A DNA stretch of 16,555 bases from SpSt-28 sp044343155 (GCA_044343155.1 JAVZSS010000011.1:1-16555); one strand, 5' to 3'; shown: positions 6,445 to 14,220, numbered from the stretch's first letter. Numbers and translations: made by a program. Notes: generated from the letters alone by a model not told the origin.

Positions 6445-7074
6445 ATGAAAGTTGTTTCTGAAATAGTCTCCGTAGTTTTAATTTTAGCTCTTTCTTTAGG
6501 TTTAATTTCTACTGTTTTGATGTATGGTTATCCAATGATTGCTAAAGCACAAGATAAAGGAGCTTTGGAAAGAGTAATTTCAGTTTTTTCTCCAGATATA
6601 CCAAATTCAATTAGTAAAAGAATGGAATATGTTTCAAAGTTTGGTGGTAGCACAACGATAAATTTAGAAGTAAATGGGGTATGGGAGGCTGTTAGTTTTG
6701 ATGATACTTCAGAAATGAAAAATTCTTTATCATACATTTTTCTTTCAAGAGTTACGAATGTAAATTCAGATCAATATATTTCTCTTTCCTTAGGAGAAAA
6801 ATGTCCTCCAGAAAATGGAATTTTTGGAATAAATTCTCCTTTTGTAGTTTGTGTAAAAGGTGAATCTTCTCAAACAGGCTTTTCTATAAAATATACAGTA
6901 TTTGCTAGAAATTTAACCTCTGAAGACCAAGTTTATTTTGTAAAATTAAAACCTGTTGATGGCAATAGGATTCAAAGTACTTCTAAATCTATAAGAATAG
7001 AAAGAAGTAATATAGAAACAGTTTATGAAGGTAATAAAAAAGTTATTATAGTTACATTGGAAATTAGTTTATGA
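6445..7074 (+). CDS. Pilin-like secreted protein with N-terminal hydrophobic helix
   Basis: The 209-residue protein begins MKVVSEIVSVVLILALSLGL, matching the charged start plus V-S-E-I-V hydrophobic helix of archaeal type IV pilin/archaellin-like N-termini (transmembrane about 5-28). The remaining 175 residues are beta-rich with two cysteines, C120 and C136, which could form a disulfide outside the cell. One N-glycosylation sequon (NLT, 156-158) is present. No prepilin peptidase gene is in the window, and cleavage near residues 2-4 is inferred only from similarity. It lies in the locus after the coiled-coil gene (nine-base gap) and overlaps the next gene by ATGA (7071-7074), which implies translational coupling. 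It could be the main pilin, a minor pilin or a FlaG-like component; sequence alone does not decide. Confidence 0.75.
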   Translation: MKVVSEIVSVVLILALSLGLISTVLMYGYPMIAKAQDKGALERVISVFSPDIPNSISKRMEYVSKFGGSTTINLEVNGVWEAVSFDDTSEMKNSLSYIFLSRVTNVNSDQYISLSLGEKCPPENGIFGINSPFVVCVKGESSQTGFSIKYTVFARNLTSEDQVYFVKLKPVDGNRIQSTSKSIRIERSNIETVYEGNKKVIIVTLEISL

Positions 7075-7511
7075 AATCTCAAGTTTATATATTTCAATAT
7101 ATGATTTTCTTTGTTCTAGGCTTAGTTCTTTTTTCTTCAATTGCTTATTTTCTTTCTTCTACAGTTTCTCTTTCTTCTATAATAATATCAAATTCTACAA
7201 AAAAGGTTGTTTCAAATAATTTATTAAACAATATTTTAGATTTAGTTCTTGGTTGTAAATATTGTAATTTTTCTTCCATAAGAATCTATCTTCCAGAAAA
7301 GATAGAAGAGAATTTTTATGAAATAGTTCTAAATAATACGAACAAGGCAAATCCAATATTTTATTTTAAAATATTAGCAGATTTGAAAGAAGAAAGTCTG
7401 AAAGTTAACAATCTAAACTATACTTTTAATTTCTCCCTATATGTTAATCCAAAAAATTTACCTTCATTTTTTATTACTTATTTTCCAAGAAATAAAACAG
7501 TTTTAAATTAG
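7071..7511 (+). CDS. Small membrane-anchored pilin-like protein
   Basis: The 146-residue protein has a hydrophobic N-terminal helix (about 8-38, YMIFFVLGLVLFSSIAYFL) followed by an extracytoplasmic domain. That domain carries six N-glycosylation sequons (NST, NFS, NNT, NYT, NFS, NKT) and a C-x2-C pair (C62, C65). The N-terminus and size suit a minor pilin or an archaellum FlaF-like anchor, but I see no diagnostic motif and do not assign a family. The start ATG overlaps the previous stop (ATGA), so translation is coupled. It is followed by a 42-base gap that carries a TATA-like element for the ATPase gene. Confidence 0.7.
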   Translation: MKSQVYIFQYMIFFVLGLVLFSSIAYFLSSTVSLSSIIISNSTKKVVSNNLLNNILDLVLGCKYCNFSSIRIYLPEKIEENFYEIVLNNTNKANPIFYFKILADLKEESLKVNNLNYTFNFSLYVNPKNLPSFFITYFPRNKTVLN

Positions 7512-7553
7512 TATATTGGTTTTAAATTTGAAATAATAAATTAAAATTAGAAT
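7512..7553 (+). promoter_or_regulatory. Internal promoter before the secretion ATPase gene
   Basis: TTTTAAATTT at 7520-7529 lies about 25-34 bases upstream of the ATG at 7554, the expected place for a TATA box of a nearly leaderless mRNA. No SD is seen. This would allow ATPase and platform genes to be expressed independently of the upstream pilin-like genes, though read-through from upstream remains likely. Confidence 0.45.
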
Positions 7554-9305
7554 ATGATGAGCAAGAAAATTTTTAAAAAAATTGTTAAAGGGTACAAAAA
7601 TATAAAAAAGAAAGAAGAAAAGGTAGAAGAAGCTAAGATTGAGTATAATTTCTCTCCATCTTATACAACTCAAGATATAATGTTTTCCTTAGAAAAAATC
7701 TTGGAAAGGATTAATCAAAAAACTGAGAAGGAGGAGGAAAAGATAAAAATTGAAGGAATTTCGATACCAAGATCATTAAGAATTTCCACATCCCCCCTAG
7801 TTTTTGAAAAAGAAGAAGAATTTGAGTTAAAATATCCATTAATACCAAAAGAACCAAAGGAGGGGGAAAAAGTTTTTGCAATGGCGAATATATATTTTGA
7901 CAAAGAGAAGAACAAATACATATATAAAGTAATAGAACCTATTTTAGATGAAAGATTAAAAAGCATGAAAGAAAAAATTGAAGTTTTGTTGGAACAAAAG
8001 CTGGATATAGATTTATCAAAACTTAATATCTTAAAAGCTAAGGAATATTTGAGAAATCAATTGGATGAAATAATTAGGTATTTTAAATTTAGATTAACTG
8101 AAGAAGAATATAATAACCTAAGATATTATATAGAAAGAGATTTTTTAGGATTAGGTAAAATAGAGCCTCTAATGAAAGATGATAATATAGAAGATATAAG
8201 TTGTGATGGAGTCGGTCTTCCAGTTTTTGTTTTTCATAGAGATCCAAGATTGGGAAGTATAGAAACAAATGTAGTTTTTGAAAATCCTGAAGAGTTAGAT
8301 TCTTTTATAATTAAATTAGCTCAATTGGCTGGAAAATCTATATCTGTAGCAGAGCCATTAGTAAATGGTACCTTACCAGATGGAACAAGATTACAAGCAA
8401 CATTAGCTACAGATATAGCTAGAAGGGGGAGCAATTTTACATTAAGAAAATTCATGGAAGAACCATTAACTCCAATTCATTTAATAAAGTTTGGAACAGC
8501 GGATGAAAAAATCTTAGCATATATTTGGATGGCTGTAGATTATGGAAGGAGTATCTTAATTTCTGGAGGTACAGCTAGTGGAAAAACAACAATGTTAAAC
8601 GTACTTTCTTTATTTATTAGGCCAGAAAAAAAGATAGTTTCAATAGAAGATACGGCAGAAATAGTTTTACCCCATAAGCATTGGGTTTCCATGATAGCTA
8701 GAGTCCCTGTTTCTACTGGGAAAATTGGAGAAATAGATTTATTTCAACTTTTAGTTGAAAGCCTTAGACAAAGGCCCGATTATATAATAGTTGGTGAAGT
8801 TAGAGGAAATGAAGCATATGTTCTTTTTCAACAAATAGCTACAGGTCATCCCAGTTTTGCTACTATACATGCCGAAAACATGGATAAATTAATGGATAGA
8901 CTAACAACACCACCAATTTCTTTACCAAAAGGTTTAATTGGAAGTTTGGATATTGTTATTTTTATGCAAAGAATGAAATATAGAGAAAAATTTGTTAGAA
9001 GGATAGTGGAAATTGATGAAATAGTAGGGTTTCCAAAAGAAAGCGAAAAACCAATATATAATAAGGTTTTTTCTTGGGATCCATATAAAGATTCTTTTGA
9101 AATTGGAGAATGTAGTGTTGTTTTAAAGAAAATTTCTCAATCAATAGGAGTAAAAGAAAAAGAAGTAATTGAAGAATTTCAAAGGAGGGTTGCAATATTA
9201 AAATGGATGAATGAAAATAATATAACTAATTTTAAGGATGTTTATGCGATTATTAATGCTTATTATACTATGCCAAATAGAGTTTTGGCTATGATAAGTG
9301 AATAA
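7554..9305 (+). CDS. Type II/IV secretion-type ATPase (PilT/TadA/ArlI superfamily)
   Basis: This 583-residue hexameric motor ATPase would power filament assembly or secretion at the cytoplasmic membrane. The C-terminal motor has every expected motif: Walker A GGTASGKTT (338-346), Asp box SIEDTAEIVLPH (363-374) with Glu365 and Asp366, Walker B-type RPDYIIVGEVRG (407-418) with Glu415, and His box GHPSFATIHAE (431-441). An N-terminal domain (about 155-310) carries GLGKIEPLMKDDNIEDI and NGTLPDGTRLQATL. The first 130 residues are Lys/Glu-rich and poorly conserved, longer than in bacterial TadA. An ATG-ATG pair makes the start uncertain by one codon. Two TadC-like genes follow directly, the standard archaeal ATPase-platform arrangement. 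It could belong to a pilus, an adhesive filament or a secretion system; archaellum-specific neighbours were not found. Confidence 0.93.
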   Translation: MMSKKIFKKIVKGYKNIKKKEEKVEEAKIEYNFSPSYTTQDIMFSLEKILERINQKTEKEEEKIKIEGISIPRSLRISTSPLVFEKEEEFELKYPLIPKEPKEGEKVFAMANIYFDKEKNKYIYKVIEPILDERLKSMKEKIEVLLEQKLDIDLSKLNILKAKEYLRNQLDEIIRYFKFRLTEEEYNNLRYYIERDFLGLGKIEPLMKDDNIEDISCDGVGLPVFVFHRDPRLGSIETNVVFENPEELDSFIIKLAQLAGKSISVAEPLVNGTLPDGTRLQATLATDIARRGSNFTLRKFMEEPLTPIHLIKFGTADEKILAYIWMAVDYGRSILISGGTASGKTTMLNVLSLFIRPEKKIVSIEDTAEIVLPHKHWVSMIARVPVSTGKIGEIDLFQLLVESLRQRPDYIIVGEVRGNEAYVLFQQIATGHPSFATIHAENMDKLMDRLTTPPISLPKGLIGSLDIVIFMQRMKYREKFVRRIVEIDEIVGFPKESEKPIYNKVFSWDPYKDSFEIGECSVVLKKISQSIGVKEKEVIEEFQRRVAILKWMNENNITNFKDVYAIINAYYTMPNRVLAMISE

Positions 9306-9306
9306 C

Positions 9307-10167
9307 ATGCTTTATAAGTATGCTTTTAGAATTTTTGGCGATTTTGCTAAGTACATAGAAGACTTATTTCCCGATTTAAAAGATAACTTAAAAAAGGCTG
9401 GAATGAAAATATCTCCACAAGAATATATTGCTTATTCACTTTTTATTTCTCTAATATCTTTTTTAGTAGTTCTCCCCTTTTTAGCTCTTTTTCTTTCTAT
9501 AGCTAGTGGTTCATTTTTATTTTCTTATTTAATGGCAATTTCCATAAGTATAGGAATACCAGTTTTAGTTTTTTTTATTTACATAAATTATCCTAAAACA
9601 ATAGTTCAGCAAAGAGAAAAAGATTTGGAAAAAGTTTTGCCATTTTCAGTTTTATATCTATCTTCAATAGTAAGCTCTGGTTTACCTTTACATAAAGCTA
9701 TAAAATTTTTTGTCGAATTTAGTGATGAAAATGAATTTAGAAAAGAAATGAAAAAAATTGTGGAAGATATAGAATTTTATGGTTTGGATATAAATTCTTC
9801 ATTAGAAAGGGCTATAAATAGATCTCCTTCTAAAAAGTTTAAAGAATTTCTATATGGATTATTGGCTACAATAAGAAGCGGAAGCGATTTATATACTTTC
9901 TTTAAAGAAAAAGCGAGCGAATATATGATGGATTATAGAAGAAGGCTTATGGAATTTTCAAGAGCTATGACAATCTATATACAAATCTACTTAACTTCCA
10001 TAGTCTTAGGAACAATTTTCTTTACAGTTTTAACTTCCATAATTTCTATTATGGGTGGGCAGCAAAATATTTTAGGACTACAAACTTTAATGATATTTAT
10101 ATTTTTACCTTCAGTTTCCATTCTTTTTATTTTCTTAGTTAAAAAATCAGAGCCAACCTGGGAATAA
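9307..10167 (+). CDS. tadC: TadC/GspF-like platform protein, first copy
   Basis: This polytopic membrane protein of about 286 residues belongs to the type II secretion F/TadC/PilC platform superfamily, which sits over the motor ATPase. Numbered from the ATG, there are hydrophobic segments at about 41-62, 70-94, 224-248 and 258-280. The cytoplasmic T2SF helical domain is between the second and third (LEKVLPFSVLYLSSIVSSGLPLHKA, roughly 107-131, and a long helix bundle to about 220). I chose the ATG at 9307, one base after the ATPase stop. A GTG at 9298 would add three residues and overlap the ATPase gene by eight bases, but every other well-supported start here is ATG. It is paired with a second, diverged platform gene downstream. 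Confidence 0.88.
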   Translation: MLYKYAFRIFGDFAKYIEDLFPDLKDNLKKAGMKISPQEYIAYSLFISLISFLVVLPFLALFLSIASGSFLFSYLMAISISIGIPVLVFFIYINYPKTIVQQREKDLEKVLPFSVLYLSSIVSSGLPLHKAIKFFVEFSDENEFRKEMKKIVEDIEFYGLDINSSLERAINRSPSKKFKEFLYGLLATIRSGSDLYTFFKEKASEYMMDYRRRLMEFSRAMTIYIQIYLTSIVLGTIFFTVLTSIISIMGGQQNILGLQTLMIFIFLPSVSILFIFLVKKSEPTWE

Positions 10168-10193
10168 TTTTTAATTTAAATCAAAATATAAGT

Positions 10194-11117
10194 ATGGCCG
10201 AATTGGAATTAGATTTAGAAAAAAAAGCAAAAATTATTTCAATATTATTTTCTTTTGTTTTAATTTTGATTGGAAAAATTTCAAATGATGTTGGAGTTTT
10301 AGGAAATTCTATTTTATTATCATCTATAATAATAATTGGGACTTTTTCTTTTTTTGAATATAAAAAATATAGAGAGATTAAAGAAATGGAAGAAAAATTC
10401 CCCTTATTTTTAAGAGATTTAACTGAAGCTATTAGTAGTGGAATGAGTTTACCAAAAGCTATAGTAACTTGTAGTAAATATGATTATGGTAGTTTAAATA
10501 AAGAAATAAAAAAAATAGTTAATCAAATTAGTTGGCACTTACCAATAAATAAAGTTTTGGAAAGAGCTGCAAAAGATATGAGAAAAAGTAAAAAAATTTC
10601 AACCGCTTTTAGAATTTTAAGAGAAGCATATATGTCTGGAGGAAATACTCCAGCGGTCTTAACATCTTTATCTGAGTCTTTTGAAAGATTGGAGGAAATA
10701 GCAAAAGAAAGAAAATCTATATTGAACCAATATGTGATTATGATATATGCTATTTCTTTTATATTTCTAGTAGTTGTTGTTATGATTCAAAGAATTCTAG
10801 TTCCTATATTATCTAATCCACAATTAGGTTATGCTGGAATATCTAATCCTTGTTTTACTTGTTTTGGATTTGCATGTAATTTATGTGAATTTTATAGAAT
10901 AACAGCTTTTTCACTCTTTAATGCCAAAGAAGAAAATTTCTATTATGTTTCTCTCTTTTTCTTTCTTTCTTTAATTCAAGCTATATTTGCTGGTTTAGTT
11001 GCTGGTCAAATTTCTGAAGGGTCGTATAAGGCTGGATTAAGGCATAGTATTATTCTTGCTAGTGTAATTGTTGGGATATTCTTTATTATATGTAGAATTG
11101 GTATTTTGGGGATATAG
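10194..11117 (+). CDS. tadC: TadC/GspF-like platform protein, second copy, with a four-cysteine loop
   Basis: The 307-residue protein is a second T2SF platform subunit, only distantly similar to the first. Hydrophobic segments lie at about 13-27, 36-54, 178-205, 250-272 and 285-305. The T2SF helical domain at about 65-175 includes MEEKFPLFLRDLTEAISSGM and SLPKAI. The last helices carry GLVAGQISEGSYKAGLRHS (267-285), a pattern typical of archaeal TadC. The loop between helices at about 206-248 holds C220-x2-C223-x4-C228-x2-C231. By the usual topology this loop faces outward, so the cysteines may form disulfides or bind a metal. There is a 26-base gap from the first copy and one base to the next gene. 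Two platform genes in tandem occur in several archaeal pilus loci and may form a heteromeric platform. Confidence 0.87.
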   Translation: MAELELDLEKKAKIISILFSFVLILIGKISNDVGVLGNSILLSSIIIIGTFSFFEYKKYREIKEMEEKFPLFLRDLTEAISSGMSLPKAIVTCSKYDYGSLNKEIKKIVNQISWHLPINKVLERAAKDMRKSKKISTAFRILREAYMSGGNTPAVLTSLSESFERLEEIAKERKSILNQYVIMIYAISFIFLVVVVMIQRILVPILSNPQLGYAGISNPCFTCFGFACNLCEFYRITAFSLFNAKEENFYYVSLFFFLSLIQAIFAGLVAGQISEGSYKAGLRHSIILASVIVGIFFIICRIGILGI

Positions 11118-11118
11118 T

Positions 11119-11604
11119 ATGGATCTTCAAGCATCTTATGAATTTTATATCGTCTTTTTTGTTTTTCTTATTATAATCTCTTATATTATAAGCTATATAC
11201 TTTCATTTAGGAATATTTATCTAAAAGAAATAAAAAAAGAAATTTTATTTGGGGAAGCCTATAAAATTTCTCAAATTTTAGTTAATGATGTTGGTGAACC
11301 AGAAAACTGGCATTTAAATATAGATAACGCAAAAAGAATTGGTTTATTATCTTCTTCAAATTATTTTAATCATCTTTCTTTATCAAAAATTAATGTTTTT
11401 AACTTAAATTGTAGAAACAATTATAATCTTATAAAAAATTTAATAGGGACGGAATTAGATTTTAGTATAAGGTTAGTTTCAAATGATGGAAATGTTTTAA
11501 TAGATTGCATCAGACCTTTTGGAGAAGAAGTTATAGAAATAGATAGAATAGTTTCTTTTGATGATGGAAAAGGGTATGGGGTTATGAAAATATGGGTCTA
11601 TTAG
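11119..11604 (+). CDS. Pilin-like membrane-anchored protein
   Basis: The 161-residue protein starts at the ATG one base after the platform gene's stop. The longer frame that begins at 11068 would overlap that gene by 50 bases and add 17 unconvincing residues. A hydrophobic N-terminal helix (about 9-29) is followed by a basic helix (KEIKKEILFGEAYKISQILV, residues 37-56) and a domain with GEPENW (59-64), KRIGLLSSSNYFNHLS (72-87) and a C-terminal strand ending VMKIWVY. In my memory this GEP-x-NW plus R-I-G-L pattern recurs in minor-pilin-like proteins next to archaeal TadC genes; no function is established. Cysteines are at 98 and 130. Its 3' end overlaps the next gene by 13 bases, so translation is probably coupled. 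Confidence 0.78.
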   Translation: MDLQASYEFYIVFFVFLIIISYIISYILSFRNIYLKEIKKEILFGEAYKISQILVNDVGEPENWHLNIDNAKRIGLLSSSNYFNHLSLSKINVFNLNCRNNYNLIKNLIGTELDFSIRLVSNDGNVLIDCIRPFGEEVIEIDRIVSFDDGKGYGVMKIWVY

Positions 11605-12830
11605 CTCAAATTTATGCATGGGAGGCGATAATCTCAATTTTACTAATTTTAGCCTCTTTTTACTTTTTTTTATCGCAATCTATTGTAAAAGAAAGTAAAG
11701 AAGAATTTAATACAATTATTTTTTCTCGCGATTTTTTAACAACAATAAATAATCTAAACTTAACTTACTTAATTTTTTCAAACACTTCCTATTTCGAAAA
11801 TTTTACTACATCAATAAAAGTTCCAGAATATTATATTCCCTATTTTTCTACAAAAAATTTAATAAAAAATAGTATAGTTGTTGCTTCAAATTGTACAGAA
11901 GAAGAAATAAATAGATTAAAAGAATGGTTTGATACAATTTTTTTAAATAGAAGAAAAATAAAAATTGTTTTTATTTCTTCTAATTTAGATGCTATTCCTT
12001 ATTCTGCAGATGTTCTTTTGATTTGTGGATATAAAAATCTTACAAATTATGAGAATTCTTTACTTTCTTTTCTAAAAAAGGATAAAGGTATAATTGGTTT
12101 TTTTGATGTTAGCTTAAATATGGATCAAACTACAAAAAAGATATTTGGAATAAATTCTACTCAAAGTAGATCTGAAAATGTTGATGTATTAATAAATAAA
12201 CCATATTCTATCTCTCAAGAAAATTATTTAGGTTACAAATATTTTTATGGATTACCAATATCAGTTTATGCTAATGGGACAAATTCAACTACAAAAAATC
12301 CTATAGGTAATTTTACATTTAGAAATTATAGTGTTTTGTTTGAAATAAACTCAACTAATAAAGAAGTTTATTTTTATACTTCTCAAATAATAAGAGTTAG
12401 AGAAAGAGAAAAATTTAGTTTATATGGTTATAACTTTTTGCTATCATATGTAGAAAATTCATCAATTTACATATCTTTTAAAAAAGTTTATAATTTTACT
12501 AATTTTATTGATGGCAATATAATTCCAATTCTTTTAGATGATAATGAAAACAAAATATTTTTATACCAAGGCTACTACAATTTTAGAAAAGTTCCTGTTG
12601 CTGTATTGAATGGTAGTAAAGTTGCATGGATTTCAAATTTTGATAGATATAGAAATGCTACAGACGATAAAAAACTAGTTTTACTATCTTTAATTTTAGC
12701 TATATCTGATAAAAATTATAATTATGGGAAAATGTCTAAGAACTTAGTTTTAGTTCCATTTATAGATGTTGAAAATTATGATTTTTTTGAACCATATTCA
12801 GTAAAATTTGGTTATGGTCTTATATATTAA
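11592..12830 (+). CDS. Large membrane-anchored surface protein of the pilus-like locus, rich in N-glycosylation sequons
   Basis: I do not recognise the family. The 412-residue protein has a single N-terminal hydrophobic helix (about 8-28), and the rest is expected outside the cell. There are 15 N-x-S/T sequons spread from about residue 55 to 360, far more than in the cytoplasmic proteins of the window (three in the 583-residue ATPase). A middle segment (about 122-175: KIVFISSNLDAIPYSADVLL, then LSFLKKDKGIIGFFD) looks like alternating strands and helices of a flavodoxin- or glutamine-amidotransferase-like fold, without a catalytic Cys-His pair that I can identify. The C-terminus ends FGYGLIY, reminiscent of the beta-strand ends of pilin-like neighbours. 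Position as the last gene of the locus suggests a tip adhesin, large minor pilin or secreted effector. This is inference. Confidence 0.75.
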   Translation: MGLLAQIYAWEAIISILLILASFYFFLSQSIVKESKEEFNTIIFSRDFLTTINNLNLTYLIFSNTSYFENFTTSIKVPEYYIPYFSTKNLIKNSIVVASNCTEEEINRLKEWFDTIFLNRRKIKIVFISSNLDAIPYSADVLLICGYKNLTNYENSLLSFLKKDKGIIGFFDVSLNMDQTTKKIFGINSTQSRSENVDVLINKPYSISQENYLGYKYFYGLPISVYANGTNSTTKNPIGNFTFRNYSVLFEINSTNKEVYFYTSQIIRVREREKFSLYGYNFLLSYVENSSIYISFKKVYNFTNFIDGNIIPILLDDNENKIFLYQGYYNFRKVPVAVLNGSKVAWISNFDRYRNATDDKKLVLLSLILAISDKNYNYGKMSKNLVLVPFIDVENYDFFEPYSVKFGYGLIY

Positions 12831-12861
12831 AAATTTAAAAATGAAAAACAATAGAATCAAA
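12826..12861 (+). promoter_or_regulatory. Promoter of rpo11
   Basis: TTAAAAATTTAAAAA at 12828-12842 lies centred about 26 bases before the ATG at 12862, the exact spacing for a leaderless transcript starting at that codon. This supports the short rpo11 start over the ATGs at 12808 and 12841, which would lie upstream of or inside the TATA element. Confidence 0.5.
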
Positions 12862-13134
12862 ATGGAAATAGTTAAAATAAAAGGAAGCGAAAAAGAAGCT
12901 TTATTTGAATTAAGGGGAGAAACGTTTACTTTAGCTTCTTTGTTAGAAGAAGAATTGTGGGAAAATAAAAATGTTTTGGAAGCTGCTAGTTTTAGGGAAC
13001 ATCCATATTTAAGTGAAGTAAAACTTTGGGTTAAAGTAGAGAAAGGAAGTGTAAATGAGGCATTAGTAAAGGCAGCAGATTCTTTAATTGAGAAAATAGA
13101 AAAAATAAGGGATGCTATAGAAGAAAAATTATAA
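12862..13134 (+). CDS. rpo11: DNA-directed RNA polymerase subunit Rpo11 (subunit L)
   Basis: From the ATG at 12862 the protein has 90 residues, the normal size of archaeal Rpo11/RpoL. It is the counterpart of eukaryotic RPB11/AC19 and the C-terminal part of bacterial alpha, and it dimerises with Rpo3 to seed RNA polymerase assembly. The alpha-like core is visible: ALFELRGETFTLASLLEEEL (residues 13-32), the E-H-P motif at 45-47 (SFREHPYLSEVKLWVKV), and a C-terminal helix SLIEKIEKIRDAIEE. The frame is open further upstream (ATGs at 12808 and 12841), but those residues have no counterpart in the family and the TATA spacing favours 12862. The stop lies one base from the stop of the convergent MBF1 gene. 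Confidence is high despite the divergent sequence. Confidence 0.9.
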   Translation: MEIVKIKGSEKEALFELRGETFTLASLLEEELWENKNVLEAASFREHPYLSEVKLWVKVEKGSVNEALVKAADSLIEKIEKIRDAIEEKL

Positions 13135-13135
13135 A

Positions 13136-13573
13136 TTATTTAATTTCAACAACATCAGCAATAGTAAGTTTTTCCTCTTTTCTTTCCTCTCTTTTAATAT
13201 TGAATTCTTCTTTCCCTTCTTTTAAGTTAATTTTTAAAAATTTTTCTAGTTTTTCTAATGTATTTTTATCTGGATAAATTTCACCTTTTTCTATTTTTGA
13301 AAGATAACTTTCTTTTATTCCAATTTTTTTAGCTAAATCTTGAATGGAAATTTTAAGCTTCTCTCTTTTACTTTTTATTATTTCACCATAATTTTCAACT
13401 AATTCAAATTCTTCTAAACTTTTTTCTTTCAATTTTTCTTTTCTTTCAATTTTTCTTTCAACCCCTACCAATTTTCCATAGGATTTACAATTTTCACATA
13501 CTTCTATAATATTTCCATCAATCTCTATTTTAAATAATTTATTGATTTCTTTACCACAAATTGTGCATTCCAT
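13136..13573 (-). CDS. mbf1: Archaeal multiprotein bridging factor 1 (zinc ribbon plus HTH)
   Basis: From the ATG at 13573 the protein has 145 residues. An N-terminal zinc ribbon (C3, C6, C26, C29) is followed by a charged linker (38-62) and a cro/C1-type helix-turn-helix at about 65-118 (YGEIIKSKREKL, then IQDLAKKIGIKESYLSKIEKG and PDKNTLEKLEKFL). A basic tail ends in LTIADVVEIK, as in other archaeal MBF1 proteins. In eukaryotes MBF1 bridges activators and TBP and helps ribosomes avoid frameshifting. Archaeal MBF1 has been linked to the ribosome and translation. A GTG at 13582 is an alternative start that would overlap the upstream methyltransferase gene by seven bases. The gene follows the methyltransferase closely and is probably co-transcribed with it and with tRNA-Ser. 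Confidence 0.9.
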   Translation of the reverse strand: MECTICGKEINKLFKIEIDGNIIEVCENCKSYGKLVGVERKIERKEKLKEKSLEEFELVENYGEIIKSKREKLKISIQDLAKKIGIKESYLSKIEKGEIYPDKNTLEKLEKFLKINLKEGKEEFNIKREERKEEKLTIADVVEIK

Positions 13574-13575
13574 TT

Positions 13576-14205
13576 CTACCACATTTTAAAAAATTTATCC
13601 AATATTTTAATTCCTTCTTTAGTTTTTGAGCAAAGGAAAAACTCTTCTCCATAAATTGAAAATGAATAAATCTTTTTAAAATATTTCTCCATAACAGATT
13701 TAACATAATAATGCCATTCTTTTTCTTCACTACTACCATGCCAAAAAACTAATATATTTGTATTAAGGTTTTCAAAATTAAACTTTTTAACAACTTTTTC
13801 TATTAAATATCTTGGAGGATCTAATATTGTTAAATCAAAAAATTCATTAATTTTTAACTTAAAAATATCTTTTTTCAAGAATTTTACATTTTTAAATTCC
13901 TTTAGATTTTCTTTTACTGCTTTTAAATTTTTATCTACACATGTAGAAAAATTTACCCCATTTAATATTGAAATTTTTGTTAGAGCACCAGTACCGCAAC
14001 AAAGATCTAAAATTTTATTAAACTTAAAATTTCTAGTCAATTTATCAACAATAATAGATGTTCCAACTGCAGGTCCCGTTATTATATCTTCTTCTATTAC
14101 TAAATATTTTAGATTTAATTCTTTGGCAATAAGTAATGCTGGAGAATACTTAGAAATTTTTCCATTTTTCATAACTTCATCTATTGAAACTATTTTTGTT
14201 TTCAT
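13576..14205 (-). CDS. Class I SAM-dependent methyltransferase
   Basis: The 209-residue protein has a Rossmann-fold methyltransferase core. Motif I is ILDLCCGTGALT (65-76), an acidic motif II residue follows (CVDKN, about 89-93), and motif IV is LDPPRY (128-133). A D-P-P-x motif IV is common among N6-adenine and cytosine-type nucleic-acid methyltransferases such as RsmD-like enzymes, so an RNA substrate is plausible, but no substrate-recognition domain can be named. The N-terminal 50 residues (SPALLIAKELN, then EEDIITGPAVGTS) are specific to this protein as far as I can tell. Its ATG lies only 15 bases downstream of the tRNA-Ser 3' end on the same strand, with GTGAT as a possible weak SD. It ends two bases before the mbf1 ATG. 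Both features suggest a tRNA-methyltransferase-mbf1 transcript. Confidence 0.78.
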   Translation of the reverse strand: MKTKIVSIDEVMKNGKISKYSPALLIAKELNLKYLVIEEDIITGPAVGTSIIVDKLTRNFKFNKILDLCCGTGALTKISILNGVNFSTCVDKNLKAVKENLKEFKNVKFLKKDIFKLKINEFFDLTILDPPRYLIEKVVKKFNFENLNTNILVFWHGSSEEKEWHYYVKSVMEKYFKKIYSFSIYGEEFFLCSKTKEGIKILDKFFKMW

Positions 14206-14220
14206 TTAATCACTTTAAAT

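Noticed and set aside
11068..11118. 17-codon upstream extension of the pilin-like gene
   Set aside because: It would overlap the TadC gene by 50 bases; the ATG at 11119 gives a normal charged-plus-hydrophobic N-terminus.
5971..12830. Archaellum (fla/arl) operon
   Set aside because: No recognisable FlaH/ArlH, FlaD/E or archaellin array; two TadC genes and long non-archaellin proteins point to another type IV filament system.
12808..12861. Longer N-terminus for rpo11 starting at 12808 or 12841
   Set aside because: The added residues have no counterpart in the Rpo11 family and overlap the upstream gene or the TATA element.
14206..14220. Encoded CCA end or intron in tRNA-Ser
   Set aside because: The bases after G73 on the minus strand are not CCA, and the anticodon loop is uninterrupted.
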